Assembly: GCF_009834225.1 (NCBI RefSeq)
Contig: NZ_CP047176.1
Span: forward strand, 1,798,001 to 1,862,000
From: Rathayibacter sp. VKM Ac-2759
GTDB taxonomy: Bacteria > Actinomycetota > Actinomycetes > Actinomycetales > Microbacteriaceae
Direction of reading: 5' to 3'
DNA length: 64,000 nt
The notes under the pieces are model-generated. The model had not been told where the DNA came from, searched no databases, and saw only the letters and a program-made list of their open reading frames with translations. This document shows, piece after piece, positions 15,126-23,319 of the stretch. Position 1 is the stretch's first letter. Each line of letters begins with the position of its first letter. Position numbers and translations under genes: made by a program.

Positions 15126-15160
15126 CAAAGGGCCCGGCCGCATCGCGGCCGGGCCCTTTG
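15126..15160 (+). terminator. pyk: Intrinsic terminator of pyk
   Basis: A perfect 16-bp stem (15126-15141 with 15145-15160), loop ATC, ends in CCCTTTG. The A/T edges of the stem would act in either direction. Confidence 0.85.
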
Positions 15161-15171
15161 TCGACGGTCTC

Positions 15172-15290
15172 CTCGCGTTGCTCGTCGACCGTCGCGCGGT
15201 CGGCTTCCGCGGATGGTCGGGCTGGGAGGAGCGGGGTGCGTTCCGGGTACGACGATCCGCTCGCACGCGGATCGCCGGTGACCCTGCGGG
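15172..15290 (+). repeat. Family A hairpin repeat, diverged single copy
   Basis: This stretch aligns over about 110 bp with the 125-bp tandem repeat at 52896-53258 (shared GCGGTCGGCT, GGATGGTCG, GAGGAGCG, GATnCGCTCGCACGCGnATC). The hairpin is GATCCGC-TCGCAC-GCGGATC here and GATTCGC-TCGCAC-GCGAATC there, a compensatory base-pair change. No gene is carried. Confidence 0.75.
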
Positions 15291-15295
15291 ACGGC

Positions 15296-15725
15296 CGGCT
15301 GGTCTGCCGATCGACCTCTCCGGCTCGGTGGCCTGCCTGCTGGTCGAGTAAGGCCCGCAGGGGCGTACCTCTCCGTCGGCAGGGCGCTCTCGGAGCCGGC
15401 CTCTCCGGCTCGGTGAGCAGCCTGCTGGTCGAGTAGGCCCGCAGGGGCGTATCGAGACCTGCTCCGCCAGCAGGGTGCCCTCGGAGCCGCTCGCGACGGT
15501 GGCGTCTTCGTGGTGGAGGGGCCGTCGCAGGCCTGCTGGTCGAATAGCCCCGCAGGGGCGTATCGAGACCCACCAGCGTCAGCAGGGTGCTCTCGGAGCC
15601 GGCTTCTCCGGCTCGGTGACCAGCCTGCTGGTCGAGTAGCCCCGCAGGGGCGTATCGAGACCCACCAGGGTCAGCAGGGCGGTCTGCACACCTCTCCTCT
15701 GGAGGGTGGTGGATCTCGATGCGCC
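15296..15725 (+). repeat. Array of four family B (REP-like) repeats
   Basis: Four copies of an about 35-bp core lie at 15340-15368 (degenerate), 15425-15459, 15536-15570 and 15628-15662. The core runs CTGGTCGAGTAGCCCC, then GCA, then GGGGCGTATCGAGACC, with a GCCCC/GGGGC hairpin. They are embedded in longer units of about 90-110 bp that also repeat CTCGGAGCCGGC and CTCCGGCTCGGTG. The array closes at about 15706-15721 with the inverted arm GGTGGATCTCGAT. From here to 15819 nothing else was recognised. Confidence 0.8.
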
Positions 15726-15819
15726 CGTTGCGCGGGTCGGTCGATCAGCAGGAGGTCGGCACACACGAGTCGGGCGCGCTGCCTGCGGGGAGGGTCGGAG
15801 CGCGGTTCCGTCCGGCTGC

Positions 15820-16716
15820 TCAGCGTCCCGGGTAGAAGCCGGACTCGATGTCCTCGAGCAGGGTGGGGCCGGTCGGGGTCCAGCCGAGAGCCCGACGGGT
15901 GAGGGTGCTCGAGGCGGCGGCGTCCCTGCCGAAGAACGCGCCGATCCAGCCGAAGTGCCCGGTCGCCTCCTCACGCGCGATCGAGCGGACGGGGACGCCG
16001 AGGGCCGCGCCGAGCGCTTCGGCGATGCGCCGCGTCTCGAGCCCCTCCTCGGCTGCCGCGTGCACGGCGGAACCCGCGGGCGCCGACTCCAGAGCGAGAG
16101 CCACGAGGCGGGCCGCATCGCGGCGATGGACGGCGGCCCACCGGTTCGCGCCGTCGCCGACGTAGCCGGCGACGCCCGTCGCCCGCGCCACGGCGGCGAG
16201 CGTCGCGGTGAACCCGTGGTCGCCCTCCCCGTGCACGGTCGGAGCGAAGCGCAGGCGGACGGTGCGGACTCCTCGCTCCGCGTACTCCTCGGCGAGGCCC
16301 TCGCTCCCGCCGCGCGGCGCATCGGGCCCGCTGAACGGCGAGGGGTCGTGCTCGGTCGCAGGCCGCCCGCTCACGATCCCGGCCAGGCCGGCGGCGAGGA
16401 GGAGCGGGCGATCGGAGCCGACGAGAGCCTCCCCGAGCGTCGTCACGGCGGCGCGCTCGGTGCGGCCCGCACCGGCGTAGTCGGAGAAGTCGTGCCTGAA
16501 GGCGAGGTGGATCACGCCGTCGGCAGCCTGCGCTCCGGAGCGCAGGCTCTCGAGATCGTCCAGGCTGCCCCGGTGGGGAGTCGCGCCGGCTGCGACGAGG
16601 GCGTCGGCCGAGGCCCGGGAGCGGGCGAGGCCGACGACCTGGTGGCCGGCGTTCAGCAGTTCGGGGACGACGGCGGAGCCGATCCATCCGGAGGCACCGG
16701 TGACGAAGACGCGCAT
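15820..16716 (-). CDS. NAD(P)-dependent epimerase/dehydratase family protein
   Basis: A 298-residue atypical/extended short-chain dehydrogenase. The N-terminal Rossmann motif VTGASGWIGSAVVPELL (about residues 4-20) binds NAD(P). The segment HRGSLDDLESLR and the later VIHLAFRHDF follow the pattern of SDR proteins that act on sugars or as flavin reductases. The substrate is unknown. The frame extends to 16764, but ATG 16716 follows a purine-rich GGAAGGAAG ribosome site and gives a clean Rossmann N-terminus. It is divergent from the TetR gene at 16811 and probably controlled by it. Confidence 0.8.
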   Translation of the reverse strand: MRVFVTGASGWIGSAVVPELLNAGHQVVGLARSRASADALVAAGATPHRGSLDDLESLRSGAQAADGVIHLAFRHDFSDYAGAGRTERAAVTTLGEALVGSDRPLLLAAGLAGIVSGRPATEHDPSPFSGPDAPRGGSEGLAEEYAERGVRTVRLRFAPTVHGEGDHGFTATLAAVARATGVAGYVGDGANRWAAVHRRDAARLVALALESAPAGSAVHAAAEEGLETRRIAEALGAALGVPVRSIAREEATGHFGWIGAFFGRDAAASSTLTRRALGWTPTGPTLLEDIESGFYPGR

Positions 16717-16746
16717 GAGGACTTCCTTCCGTCCGGAGGACCGGAC

Positions 16747-16765
16747 CATGTCAGTGAGTGACATG
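16747..16765. promoter_or_regulatory. Candidate TetR operator
   Basis: A perfect inverted repeat CATGTCA-GTGAG-TGACATG between the divergent epimerase and TetR genes. A further half-site-like TGACATCA lies near 16790. Position and symmetry fit a TetR-family operator controlling both genes. Confidence 0.55.
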
Positions 16766-16798
16766 ACCGTACACCCTGATGACGGCCTCTGACATCAC

Positions 16799-16804
16799 TA
16801 GGAT
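16799..16804 (+). promoter_or_regulatory. -10 element TAGGAT of the TetR gene (leaderless)
   Basis: TAGGAT ends 6 nt before the ATG at 16811, the spacing of a leaderless start. Confidence 0.5.
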
Positions 16805-16810
16805 CGGATC

Positions 16811-17377
16811 ATGGGACGATGGCAACCCGGAGCGCAGGGGCGGCTGAGCGCGGCCGCGCTCGAGCTCTACAGCGAGCGCGGCTTCGACGAGACGACGGTC
16901 GGCGACATCGCCGAGCGCGCCGGAGTCACCGAGCGCACGTTCTTCCGCTACTTCGCCGACAAGCGCGAGGTCCTGTTCGGGACCTCGGCGCTGCTGCAGT
17001 CCGCCGTGGTCCGGGCGATCGAGGCGGCGGATCCCGCGCTCTCCCCGCTCGAGACGGCGATGGCCGGGATGGACGAGGCCGCCGCGATGGTGGGGGAGAG
17101 CCACGAGCACGGGCGGCGTCGTGCCGCGGTGATCGCCGCGCACAGCGGCCTCGAAGAGCGGGAGCTGCTGAAGATGGCGCGCATCGCCGAGGCCGTCGCC
17201 GGCGCGCTGCGCGATCGGGGAGCCCCCGAGGCCGGCGCTCGCCTCGCCGCGGACCTCGCGGTGCTGGCCTTCACCACCGGCTGGAGCCGCTGGGCGAGGG
17301 CGGCGCAACCCGACGACCTGCGCGCGGTCGTCCGCGCGACGTACGACGAGCTCCGCCACGCCGCCTCGACGGCCTGA
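16811..17377 (+). CDS. TetR/AcrR family transcriptional regulator
   Basis: A 188-residue one-component repressor. The N-terminal helix-turn-helix covers about residues 10-55 ([33 protein letters not shown] is the classic TetR HTH pattern; only its parts are needed to recognise the family). The C-terminal ligand domain is not diagnostic. It is transcribed away from the epimerase gene at 15820-16716, with a palindrome between them, so local autoregulation and control of the epimerase are likely but inferred. Confidence 0.88.
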   Translation: MGRWQPGAQGRLSAAALELYSERGFDETTVGDIAERAGVTERTFFRYFADKREVLFGTSALLQSAVVRAIEAADPALSPLETAMAGMDEAAAMVGESHEHGRRRAAVIAAHSGLEERELLKMARIAEAVAGALRDRGAPEAGARLAADLAVLAFTTGWSRWARAAQPDDLRAVVRATYDELRHAASTA

Positions 17378-17414
17378 CGCTCCGCCGCGGCACGGGGCCC
17401 CGCTCCGCCCGCGC

Positions 17415-17420
17415 TACCGT
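17415..17420 (+). promoter_or_regulatory. -10 element TACCGT of the Ppx/GppA gene (leaderless)
   Basis: TACCGT ends 6 nt before ATG 17427, with no ribosome site possible between them. Confidence 0.45.
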
Positions 17421-17426
17421 GGGGGC

Positions 17427-18395
17427 ATGCGACTCGGCGTGCTCGACATCGGCTCCAACACGGTCCACCTGCTGCTCGTCGACGCTCACCCCGGCGCCCG
17501 GCCCGTGCCGTACCGCTCGCACAAGCGCAGCCTGGCACTGGTCGCGTACCTCGACTCCACCGGCGACATCACCGAGGAGGGGCAGCGCGAGCTGATCTCC
17601 TTCGTCGCGGAGGCGCACGAGGTCGCCCGCGATCACCGGGCGGAGGACCTCCTCGCGTTCGCGACGTCCGCGATCCGCGAGGCGGGCAACGGTGCGGCGG
17701 TCCTCGACCGCGTGCGCACCGAGACCGGTGTGCACCTCCAGGAGCTGGGAGGCGAGGCCGAGGCGTCCGCGACGTTCCTCGCGGTCCGCCGCTGGTTCGG
17801 CTGGGGAGCCGGCTCCATCCTCGACCTCGACATCGGCGGCGGCTCGTTCGAGCTGTCGCAGGGCGTCGACGAGGTCCCCGAGCTCGCCGTGTCCGTCCCG
17901 CTCGGCGCCGGTCGCGTCACCCGCGACCTACTGGTGGGCGATCCGGCGTCGGCCACCAGCGTCAAGGCCGCACGCCGCCACGCCCGCGAGGTCCTCGCCG
18001 AGCCGGTGCGCGCCTTCCTCGCCCTCGGGCGCCCCGACCTGGTCGCCGGTACCTCGAAGACGTTCCGCTCGCTCGCGCGCATCGCCGGTGCCGCTCCGAG
18101 CGCCGCGGGTCCTCTCGCCCGCCGCGAGCTGCACCTCGTCGACCTGCGGCTGTGGTCCTCGCGCCTGGCCGCCATCAGCGCCGCCGATCGCTCGGCCCTC
18201 CCGGGCGTCTCCGTCCTCCGCGCACCGCAGCTCCTGGCCGGCGCCCTGGTCGCCGAGGCCGCGATGGATGCACTCGGCGTCGAGAAGCTGGTCATCTGCC
18301 CCTGGGCGACGCGCGAGGGGCTGATCATCCGGCGCTTCGAGCTCCTCGACGCGCAGCTGCAGCGCGAGGACCTTCAGGCCAGCGTGATGCTGTAG
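17427..18395 (+). CDS. Ppx/GppA phosphatase family protein
   Basis: A 322-residue member of the ASKHA-fold exopolyphosphatase/pppGpp phosphatase family. The N-terminal phosphate-1 motif is VLDIGSNTVHLLLVD (about residues 5-19), the glycine-rich phosphate-2 motif is DLDIGGGSFELSQG (about 133-146), and VAGTSKTFRSLAR follows. At about 320 residues it lacks the long C-terminal HD-like domain of E. coli Ppx, as is usual for the short actinobacterial Ppx proteins. Whether polyphosphate or (p)ppGpp is the substrate cannot be told. Its 3' end overlaps the convergent gene at 18374 by 22 bp. Confidence 0.85.
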   Translation: MRLGVLDIGSNTVHLLLVDAHPGARPVPYRSHKRSLALVAYLDSTGDITEEGQRELISFVAEAHEVARDHRAEDLLAFATSAIREAGNGAAVLDRVRTETGVHLQELGGEAEASATFLAVRRWFGWGAGSILDLDIGGGSFELSQGVDEVPELAVSVPLGAGRVTRDLLVGDPASATSVKAARRHAREVLAEPVRAFLALGRPDLVAGTSKTFRSLARIAGAAPSAAGPLARRELHLVDLRLWSSRLAAISAADRSALPGVSVLRAPQLLAGALVAEAAMDALGVEKLVICPWATREGLIIRRFELLDAQLQREDLQASVML

Positions 18396-19255
18396 GAGAA
18401 GGCCCGCTGCTCGCCGGGCTCGAGCACGAACTGGCCCGGCTTGTCGACGATGTCGCCGTCCCAGCCCTCGGGGGTCGGGATGCTCCGCCACGGCTCGATG
18501 CACACGAACGGCGCCCCGACGGGCTTCCACACTCCGACGACGTCGAAGTCGCCCGAGTCGACCTCGATCGCGCGCGCACCGTCGGCTTCGAGCCGCAGTG
18601 TCCGGCGGCGTGGCTCGTCGAAGATCATCACGCCGTCCTCGAAGTGCGCGTCGTCGACCGTCAGCACGCCGTCCTCGAGCGGGGCCGGGTGGCGCTCGTC
18701 GACGAGGAGGTTCTCGGGCGCGCGGCGGAACCCCTCCGGTTCGGGCTGCGCGAAGCGGATGCGGTGCTCGCCCGTCGCACCGGGGATCGGGAGGGCGAAG
18801 GCGGGGTGGTTGCCGACGGAGGCGCCGAGAGGCGTCGTCCCGCGGTTCTCGACGGTCTGGGTGATCCGGAGCGTCGATCCGGTGATGGCGTAGGCGATCA
18901 GCAGGGTCCAGTCGAACGGGAAGACGGCGCGGGTCGCGTCGTCGCTGCGCAGCCGGAACACCGCCTCGTCGCCCGAGACGCCGGCGAGCTCGAACACGCG
19001 GTCGCGGGCGACGCCGTGCTGGCCCATCCGGTAGTCGACGCCGTCGTGGTGCAGGGTGTCGCCCGGCAGGCGCCCGATGATCGGGAAGAGCACGGGAGCG
19101 TGCCGGCGCCACTCGGGGCCGGCCTGCCAGAGGTACTCGCGGCCGGAGTCGTCGCGGAGGGAGGTCATCTCGGCGCCCGCGGTGGTCAGGGCGATGCGGA
19201 GGTCGTCCCCGCCGATCGTGAGGACAGTGGGGTCGGGGGAGGCGCTGCTCGTCAT
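18374..19255 (-). CDS. Aldose 1-epimerase family protein
   Basis: A 293-residue galactose-mutarotase-like beta-sandwich protein. Features seen are LTTAGAEMTSLRD near residue 24, RRHAPVLFPIIGRLPGD (about 50-66), the conserved NHPAF (about 150) and the C-terminal CIEPWRSIPTP. This pattern matches the aldose 1-epimerase/YeaD-like group acting on free or phosphorylated sugars. The frame runs on to 19816, but ATG 19255 gives the family N-terminus. It is divergent from the helicase at 19320 and overlaps the convergent phosphatase gene. Confidence 0.85.
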   Translation of the reverse strand: MTSSASPDPTVLTIGGDDLRIALTTAGAEMTSLRDDSGREYLWQAGPEWRRHAPVLFPIIGRLPGDTLHHDGVDYRMGQHGVARDRVFELAGVSGDEAVFRLRSDDATRAVFPFDWTLLIAYAITGSTLRITQTVENRGTTPLGASVGNHPAFALPIPGATGEHRIRFAQPEPEGFRRAPENLLVDERHPAPLEDGVLTVDDAHFEDGVMIFDEPRRRTLRLEADGARAIEVDSGDFDVVGVWKPVGAPFVCIEPWRSIPTPEGWDGDIVDKPGQFVLEPGEQRAFSYSITLA

Positions 19256-19319
19256 GCTCCGATTCTGCTCCTCCGGGCCGTGCGGCGTCCGTGTCGGAGG
19301 CTCGTGACAGCATGGTCCG

Positions 19320-22300
19320 GTGCCTCCCGACCCGACCTCCGCCTCCGCCTGGCGCGCCCGCGTCGGCGAGCTGAGCGGGGGAGCGGAGGCCGAGAGCGCC
19401 GGCCCGCTCACGCCCATCGGGCTGCAGTTCGAGCTGCGCCGGCTCGTGCGCCGCCCCGACGACCCGTGGCGCGCTCCCTCGAGCGAGCGGGTGACCGCCA
19501 AGGGGTACGACCCCGCCGATCGCGACGACCACCGCCTGGCGACCCGACCGGTCGTCGCCGGGCGCGGCGGCGCCTGGAACCGCACGACCCTCACCTGGAA
19601 GTCGCTGAACCACCAGACCCACCGGCTGTCGCTCGACCCCGCGCACCAGCGCTGGTTCGCCGAGTTCGCGGCGCTGCACCGGGCGACGCGGACGGTGCAC
19701 CTCGGGCAGGACCCCGACTGGATCCACCTCGACGAGTACGAGAGCCCGCTGCTCTGGCAGCTGCTCGCGCAGGCCGAGGGTCTGCGGATCCCGCTGCTCG
19801 CGCCCGAGAAGGGCACCGTCGCGCTCGGCTCGTCCGCCGCCGTCTCGCTCCGGGCAGCGTCGAGCGGGGGCGCGCTCGAGCTGCGTCCCGTCCTCCGGCT
19901 CGACGACGGCGAGCCGCCGGTCGAGTCGGCGCGCCCGATCGCGCGGCACGGCGTCTACGCGGTCGTCTCCGGCGATCCGTCGGCGCTCGTGCTCGCTCCG
20001 ACGCCGCGCCCTCTCGACGACGAGGAGCTGCGGCTCCTCCGCCACCCCGAGCCGGCGCTGGTGCCGCAGGGCGACGTCGACGAGTTCCTCCGCGACCATC
20101 TCCCGGCGCTGCGCGAGCGGGTCGCGGTGCGCAGCGCCGACTCCGGCCCGGATCTCGACGAGCCCGAGCCGCCGCGCCTGGTGTGCACCGTCTCGTTCGA
20201 GCCGCGCCGCGTCGTCCGGGTGGGCTGGCACTGGCGGCGCACCCCCGATCGCGCCACCGAGCTCGACGGAGGCGGGCCGATCGATCTCGAGGCCGCGATC
20301 CTCCGCCGCGCGGGATCCGTGCTGGCCGAGGCGGGATCCTCGGTGGTCCCCGGCGCCGAGCGGCCCGCCGTGCTGCGCGGGGCGGACGCCGCGGTGTTCG
20401 TGGTCGAGCAGCTCCCGCTCCTCGAAGCGGTCGGCGGTGTGCGGATCGAGCGCGAGGGCGTGCCGCCCGACTACCGACTGCTGACCGGTCCGCTCACGCT
20501 CACCCTGACCGCCGTCGACACCGAGAGCGCCGACTGGTTCGACCTCGGAGTCGTCGTGAGGATCGGAGACGCGGAGGTCCCCTTCGGTCCGCTGTTCCGC
20601 GCCCTCGCCACGGGAGGGAACCGCATCCGCCTCGTCGACCACTCGTACCTCTCGCTCGCGCACCCCGGTCTCGACCGGCTCCGCGAGCTGCTGGACCGCG
20701 CCGACGAGATCGACGAGTGGGAGACGGGCCTGCGCATCGGACGCCATCAGACCGCGCTCTGGGACGAGCTGGAGGAGCTGGCCGACGAGTCGGTCCCCTC
20801 CGATGCCTGGAGGCGGGTGCTCGAGAGCGCGCTGGCCGCCGGCGCCCCCGTGGAGGTGCCTCCGCCCGCCGGGCTGGCCGGCGAGCTCCGGCCCTATCAG
20901 CGTGACGGCTACGCCTGGCTGGTGCACCGGCGCCGGCACGGGCTGGGCGGCGTCCTCGCCGACGACATGGGTCTCGGCAAGACGCTGCAGACCCTGGCGA
21001 TGATGCTCGAGGCCGTCGAGGAGTCGCGTGCGAGCGGCTCGCGGCGCGCTCCCTTCCTGGTCGTCGCTCCGACCTCCGTCGTGCCCGGCTGGCTGTCGGA
21101 GGCGGCGCGCTTCGCCCCGGGTCTCCGCGTGCACGCGGTCACCAGCACGCGCGGGGGCGCGAGCCTCGCCAGCGTCCCCGCCGAGGCCGACGTCGTCGTG
21201 ACCAGCTACGCGGTGCTGCGGCTGGCCGCCGAGCAGTGGGGCACCCGGGAGTGGTCGGCCCTCGTCCTCGACGAGGCGCAGTTCGCGAAGAACCCGGGCT
21301 CGCAGACGCACCGCGCGGCCCGGGGAGTCGGCGCGCCGATCACCCTCGCGCTCACCGGCACGCCGCTCGAGAACTCGCTCGACGAGCTGTGGGCGATCCT
21401 CGCGCTCGTCGCGCCCGGGCTGCTGCCTCCGCTCCGGCGCTTCCGCGAGGAGTACACCCGCCCGATCCAGCACGCCGAGGCGCCGGTCGGCATCGCCTCA
21501 CCCGATCTCTCCGACGGCCGGACCGTCCCGCAGTCCGAGGGCGCGCGCCGGCGCCTCGACCGGCTCCGGTCCCGCATCCGCCCCTTCCTGCTGCGCCGGA
21601 CCAAGGAGGCCGTGGCCCCGGAGCTGCCCGAGAAGCAGGAGCAGACCCTCGAGGTCACCCTCGCTCCCGGCCACCGCGTCCTCTACGACACCTACCTGCA
21701 GCGCGAGCGCCGCAAGCTCATGGGCCTCGTGGAGGATCTCGACCGGCAGCGCTTCACCGTGTTCCGGTCGCTGACCCTGCTCCGCCTCCTCGCCCTCGAC
21801 GCGTCGCTGGTCGATCCCGCCTACCGGCACGTCCCCTCCGCCAAGCTCGACGCGCTGCTCGAGCACCTCGACGACGTGCTCGCCGAGGGGCGCCGCGCCC
21901 TGGTCTTCAGCACCTTCACCTCGTACCTGGAGCGCGCGGCCGAGCGGCTCCGCGCGCGGGGGATCCCGTTCGTGCAGCTCGACGGCTCGACCCGCGATCG
22001 CGAGAGCGTGATCGCGTCGTTCCGCTCCGGAGACGCACCGGTGTTCCTGATCAGCCTCAAGGCGGGCGGCACCGGTCTCACCCTCACCGAGGCCGACCAC
22101 GTCTTCATCCTCGATCCGTGGTGGAACCCGGCGGCCGAGGCCCAGGCGATCGACCGGACGCACCGGATCGGGCAGCGGCGCCGGGTCAACGTCTACCGGC
22201 TCGTCGCGAAGGACACGATCGAGGAGAAGATCGTGCGGCTCCAGGCGCGCAAGTCGCGGTTGAGCACCGCGGCGCTCGACGAGGGCGAGCTGTTCGCGCA

Positions 22301-22343
22301 GGCGCTGACCGCGGACGACTTGCGGGAGCTGCTGGCGGAGTAA
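19320..22343 (+). CDS. SNF2-family helicase/ATPase
   Basis: A 1007-residue Swi2/Snf2-type protein, probably a DNA translocase. The first about 510 residues have no recognised catalytic motif and correspond to the N-terminal region of bacterial SNF2 proteins. Then come motif I DDMGLGKTLQT (about 548-558), the DEAQ box (about 651), motif III LTGTPLENSLDELW, and the C-terminal helicase half with VFSTFTSYLERAAE, LKAGGTGLTLTEAD and QAIDRTHRIGQ (to about 960). No adjacent methylase or nuclease was seen, so nothing ties it to a restriction or defence system. GTG 19320 is the first start in frame. Confidence 0.88.
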   Translation: MPPDPTSASAWRARVGELSGGAEAESAGPLTPIGLQFELRRLVRRPDDPWRAPSSERVTAKGYDPADRDDHRLATRPVVAGRGGAWNRTTLTWKSLNHQTHRLSLDPAHQRWFAEFAALHRATRTVHLGQDPDWIHLDEYESPLLWQLLAQAEGLRIPLLAPEKGTVALGSSAAVSLRAASSGGALELRPVLRLDDGEPPVESARPIARHGVYAVVSGDPSALVLAPTPRPLDDEELRLLRHPEPALVPQGDVDEFLRDHLPALRERVAVRSADSGPDLDEPEPPRLVCTVSFEPRRVVRVGWHWRRTPDRATELDGGGPIDLEAAILRRAGSVLAEAGSSVVPGAERPAVLRGADAAVFVVEQLPLLEAVGGVRIEREGVPPDYRLLTGPLTLTLTAVDTESADWFDLGVVVRIGDAEVPFGPLFRALATGGNRIRLVDHSYLSLAHPGLDRLRELLDRADEIDEWETGLRIGRHQTALWDELEELADESVPSDAWRRVLESALAAGAPVEVPPPAGLAGELRPYQRDGYAWLVHRRRHGLGGVLADDMGLGKTLQTLAMMLEAVEESRASGSRRAPFLVVAPTSVVPGWLSEAARFAPGLRVHAVTSTRGGASLASVPAEADVVVTSYAVLRLAAEQWGTREWSALVLDEAQFAKNPGSQTHRAARGVGAPITLALTGTPLENSLDELWAILALVAPGLLPPLRRFREEYTRPIQHAEAPVGIASPDLSDGRTVPQSEGARRRLDRLRSRIRPFLLRRTKEAVAPELPEKQEQTLEVTLAPGHRVLYDTYLQRERRKLMGLVEDLDRQRFTVFRSLTLLRLLALDASLVDPAYRHVPSAKLDALLEHLDDVLAEGRRALVFSTFTSYLERAAERLRARGIPFVQLDGSTRDRESVIASFRSGDAPVFLISLKAGGTGLTLTEADHVFILDPWWNPAAEAQAIDRTHRIGQRRRVNVYRLVAKDTIEEKIVRLQARKSRLSTAALDEGELFAQALTADDLRELLAE

Positions 22344-22404
22344 CACCCCACGAAGGGGCACGCAATAGCCAGCGCGATCCAGGATCCGCGCGCAGACTGA
22401 CCGG

Positions 22405-23265
22405 ATGAGCACGCGCCGTCCCCGACCCCGACCCGACTGGGTCGCCGCACTCGAGACGGGAGACGACGCGGGGCTGTTCGGCCCCGGCAGCGCCGTGTGG
22501 GCCGTGAACGGCGGCATGCCGACGATGATCGCCGGAGTGCGGGCGCTGCTCATGCAGACCCTCCACGCCGGGGCGATGGCCGGTGTCCACGACCACTCCC
22601 GCTACCGCGAGGATCCGATGGGGCGCCTCGACAACACCGTCCGCTGGGTGCTGACGACGAGCTTCGGCGACACGAGCGCGGCGAGCGGCGCGGCGCGCTG
22701 GGTGACCGGCGTGCACGAGCGGATCGTCGGCTCGTACGAGGACGCGGCGGGCGCCGAGCGCGCCTACTCCGCGCAGGACCCGCGGCTGCTGCTCTGGGTG
22801 CACGATGCCTTCACCGACGCGTTCCTCGGTGCGCACGAGCTCTGGGGGCGGCCGATTCCCGGCGGGCCGGACGCGTACGTCCGCGAGTGGGCGGCGTCCG
22901 GTCGGCTCCTGGGGGTGGATGCGCCGCCCGAGAGCGTCGCCGAGCTCCGCGAGCAGCTCGCCGGATTCGCGGGGGAGCTCAAGCCCGACGATCGGGTCCG
23001 GGAGGCGGTCGGCTTCCTCCGCCGCGTGAAGCTGCCCGGTGAGGCGGGGCTCGTCTACCCTCTGCTGTTCGCGGGCGCCGTCGCGTCCCTCAGCCCCGAG
23101 GTGCGGCGCCTGCTCGGACTCCGGCGCGCCTGGTGGCCGGCGATCACCGCCAACCGCCTCCTGATGCGCTTCCTCGAGCGCTACCTCGGACGGGTCTCGC
23201 CGAGTGAGCGCGCTGCACGCACCCGCCTCGCGCGTCTCGAGCGATCCCGCGCCGAGGTGGGCTGA
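22405..23265 (+). CDS. Oxygenase MpaB family protein (DUF2236)
   Basis: A 286-residue protein of the DUF2236/MpaB-type haem oxygenase-like family. Recognisable segments are MQTLHAGAMAGVHDHSRYR (about 50-68), the GRLDNTVRWV stretch and DPRLLLWVHDAFTDAFL (about 125-141), with histidines at the positions typical of the family. Some fungal and latex members cleave double bonds oxidatively; the bacterial substrates are unknown. A CAGACT hexamer ends 6 nt before ATG 22405, so a leaderless start is possible. It follows the SNF2 gene by about 60 bp without evident coupling. Confidence 0.78.
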   Translation: MSTRRPRPRPDWVAALETGDDAGLFGPGSAVWAVNGGMPTMIAGVRALLMQTLHAGAMAGVHDHSRYREDPMGRLDNTVRWVLTTSFGDTSAASGAARWVTGVHERIVGSYEDAAGAERAYSAQDPRLLLWVHDAFTDAFLGAHELWGRPIPGGPDAYVREWAASGRLLGVDAPPESVAELREQLAGFAGELKPDDRVREAVGFLRRVKLPGEAGLVYPLLFAGAVASLSPEVRRLLGLRRAWWPAITANRLLMRFLERYLGRVSPSERAARTRLARLERSRAEVG

Positions 23266-23284
23266 GCGCACCTGCGCCCTTTTC

Positions 23285-23296
23285 CGAACACCTGTC
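23285..23296. promoter_or_regulatory. Imperfect palindrome GAACACCTGTCC over the TetR-carD promoter
   Basis: GAACA-CC-TGTCC (one mismatch between the arms) overlaps the expected -35 region of the TAGACT promoter at 23307. It fits an autorepressor operator. It also resembles the actinobacterial SOS-box pattern GAAC-N4-GTTC, with several departures. Confidence 0.4.
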
Positions 23297-23306
23297 CGGG
23301 AAGTGG

Positions 23307-23312
23307 TAGACT
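23307..23312 (+). promoter_or_regulatory. -10 element TAGACT of the TetR-carD pair (leaderless)
   Basis: TAGACT ends 7 nt before ATG 23320. The same promoter probably drives carD, whose start overlaps the TetR stop. Confidence 0.55.
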
Positions 23313-23319
23313 GGCGTCG

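Noticed and set aside
15296..15725. CRISPR array
   Set aside because: The repeats are about 35 bp, but the spacers are themselves partly repeated (CTCGGAGCCGGC, CTCCGGCTCGGTG), the spacing is irregular, and no cas gene is in the window.
19320..22343. SNF2 helicase as part of a phage-defence system
   Set aside because: No methyltransferase, nuclease, PLD or other defence gene is adjacent; the neighbours are a sugar epimerase and a DUF2236 oxygenase. Single SNF2 proteins of this type are common in actinobacteria.
23285..23296. True LexA (SOS) box
   Set aside because: GAAC-N4-GTCC departs from the actinobacterial consensus at several places and lies in front of a TetR gene, so a TetR operator is at least as likely. 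It was kept only as a candidate regulatory palindrome.
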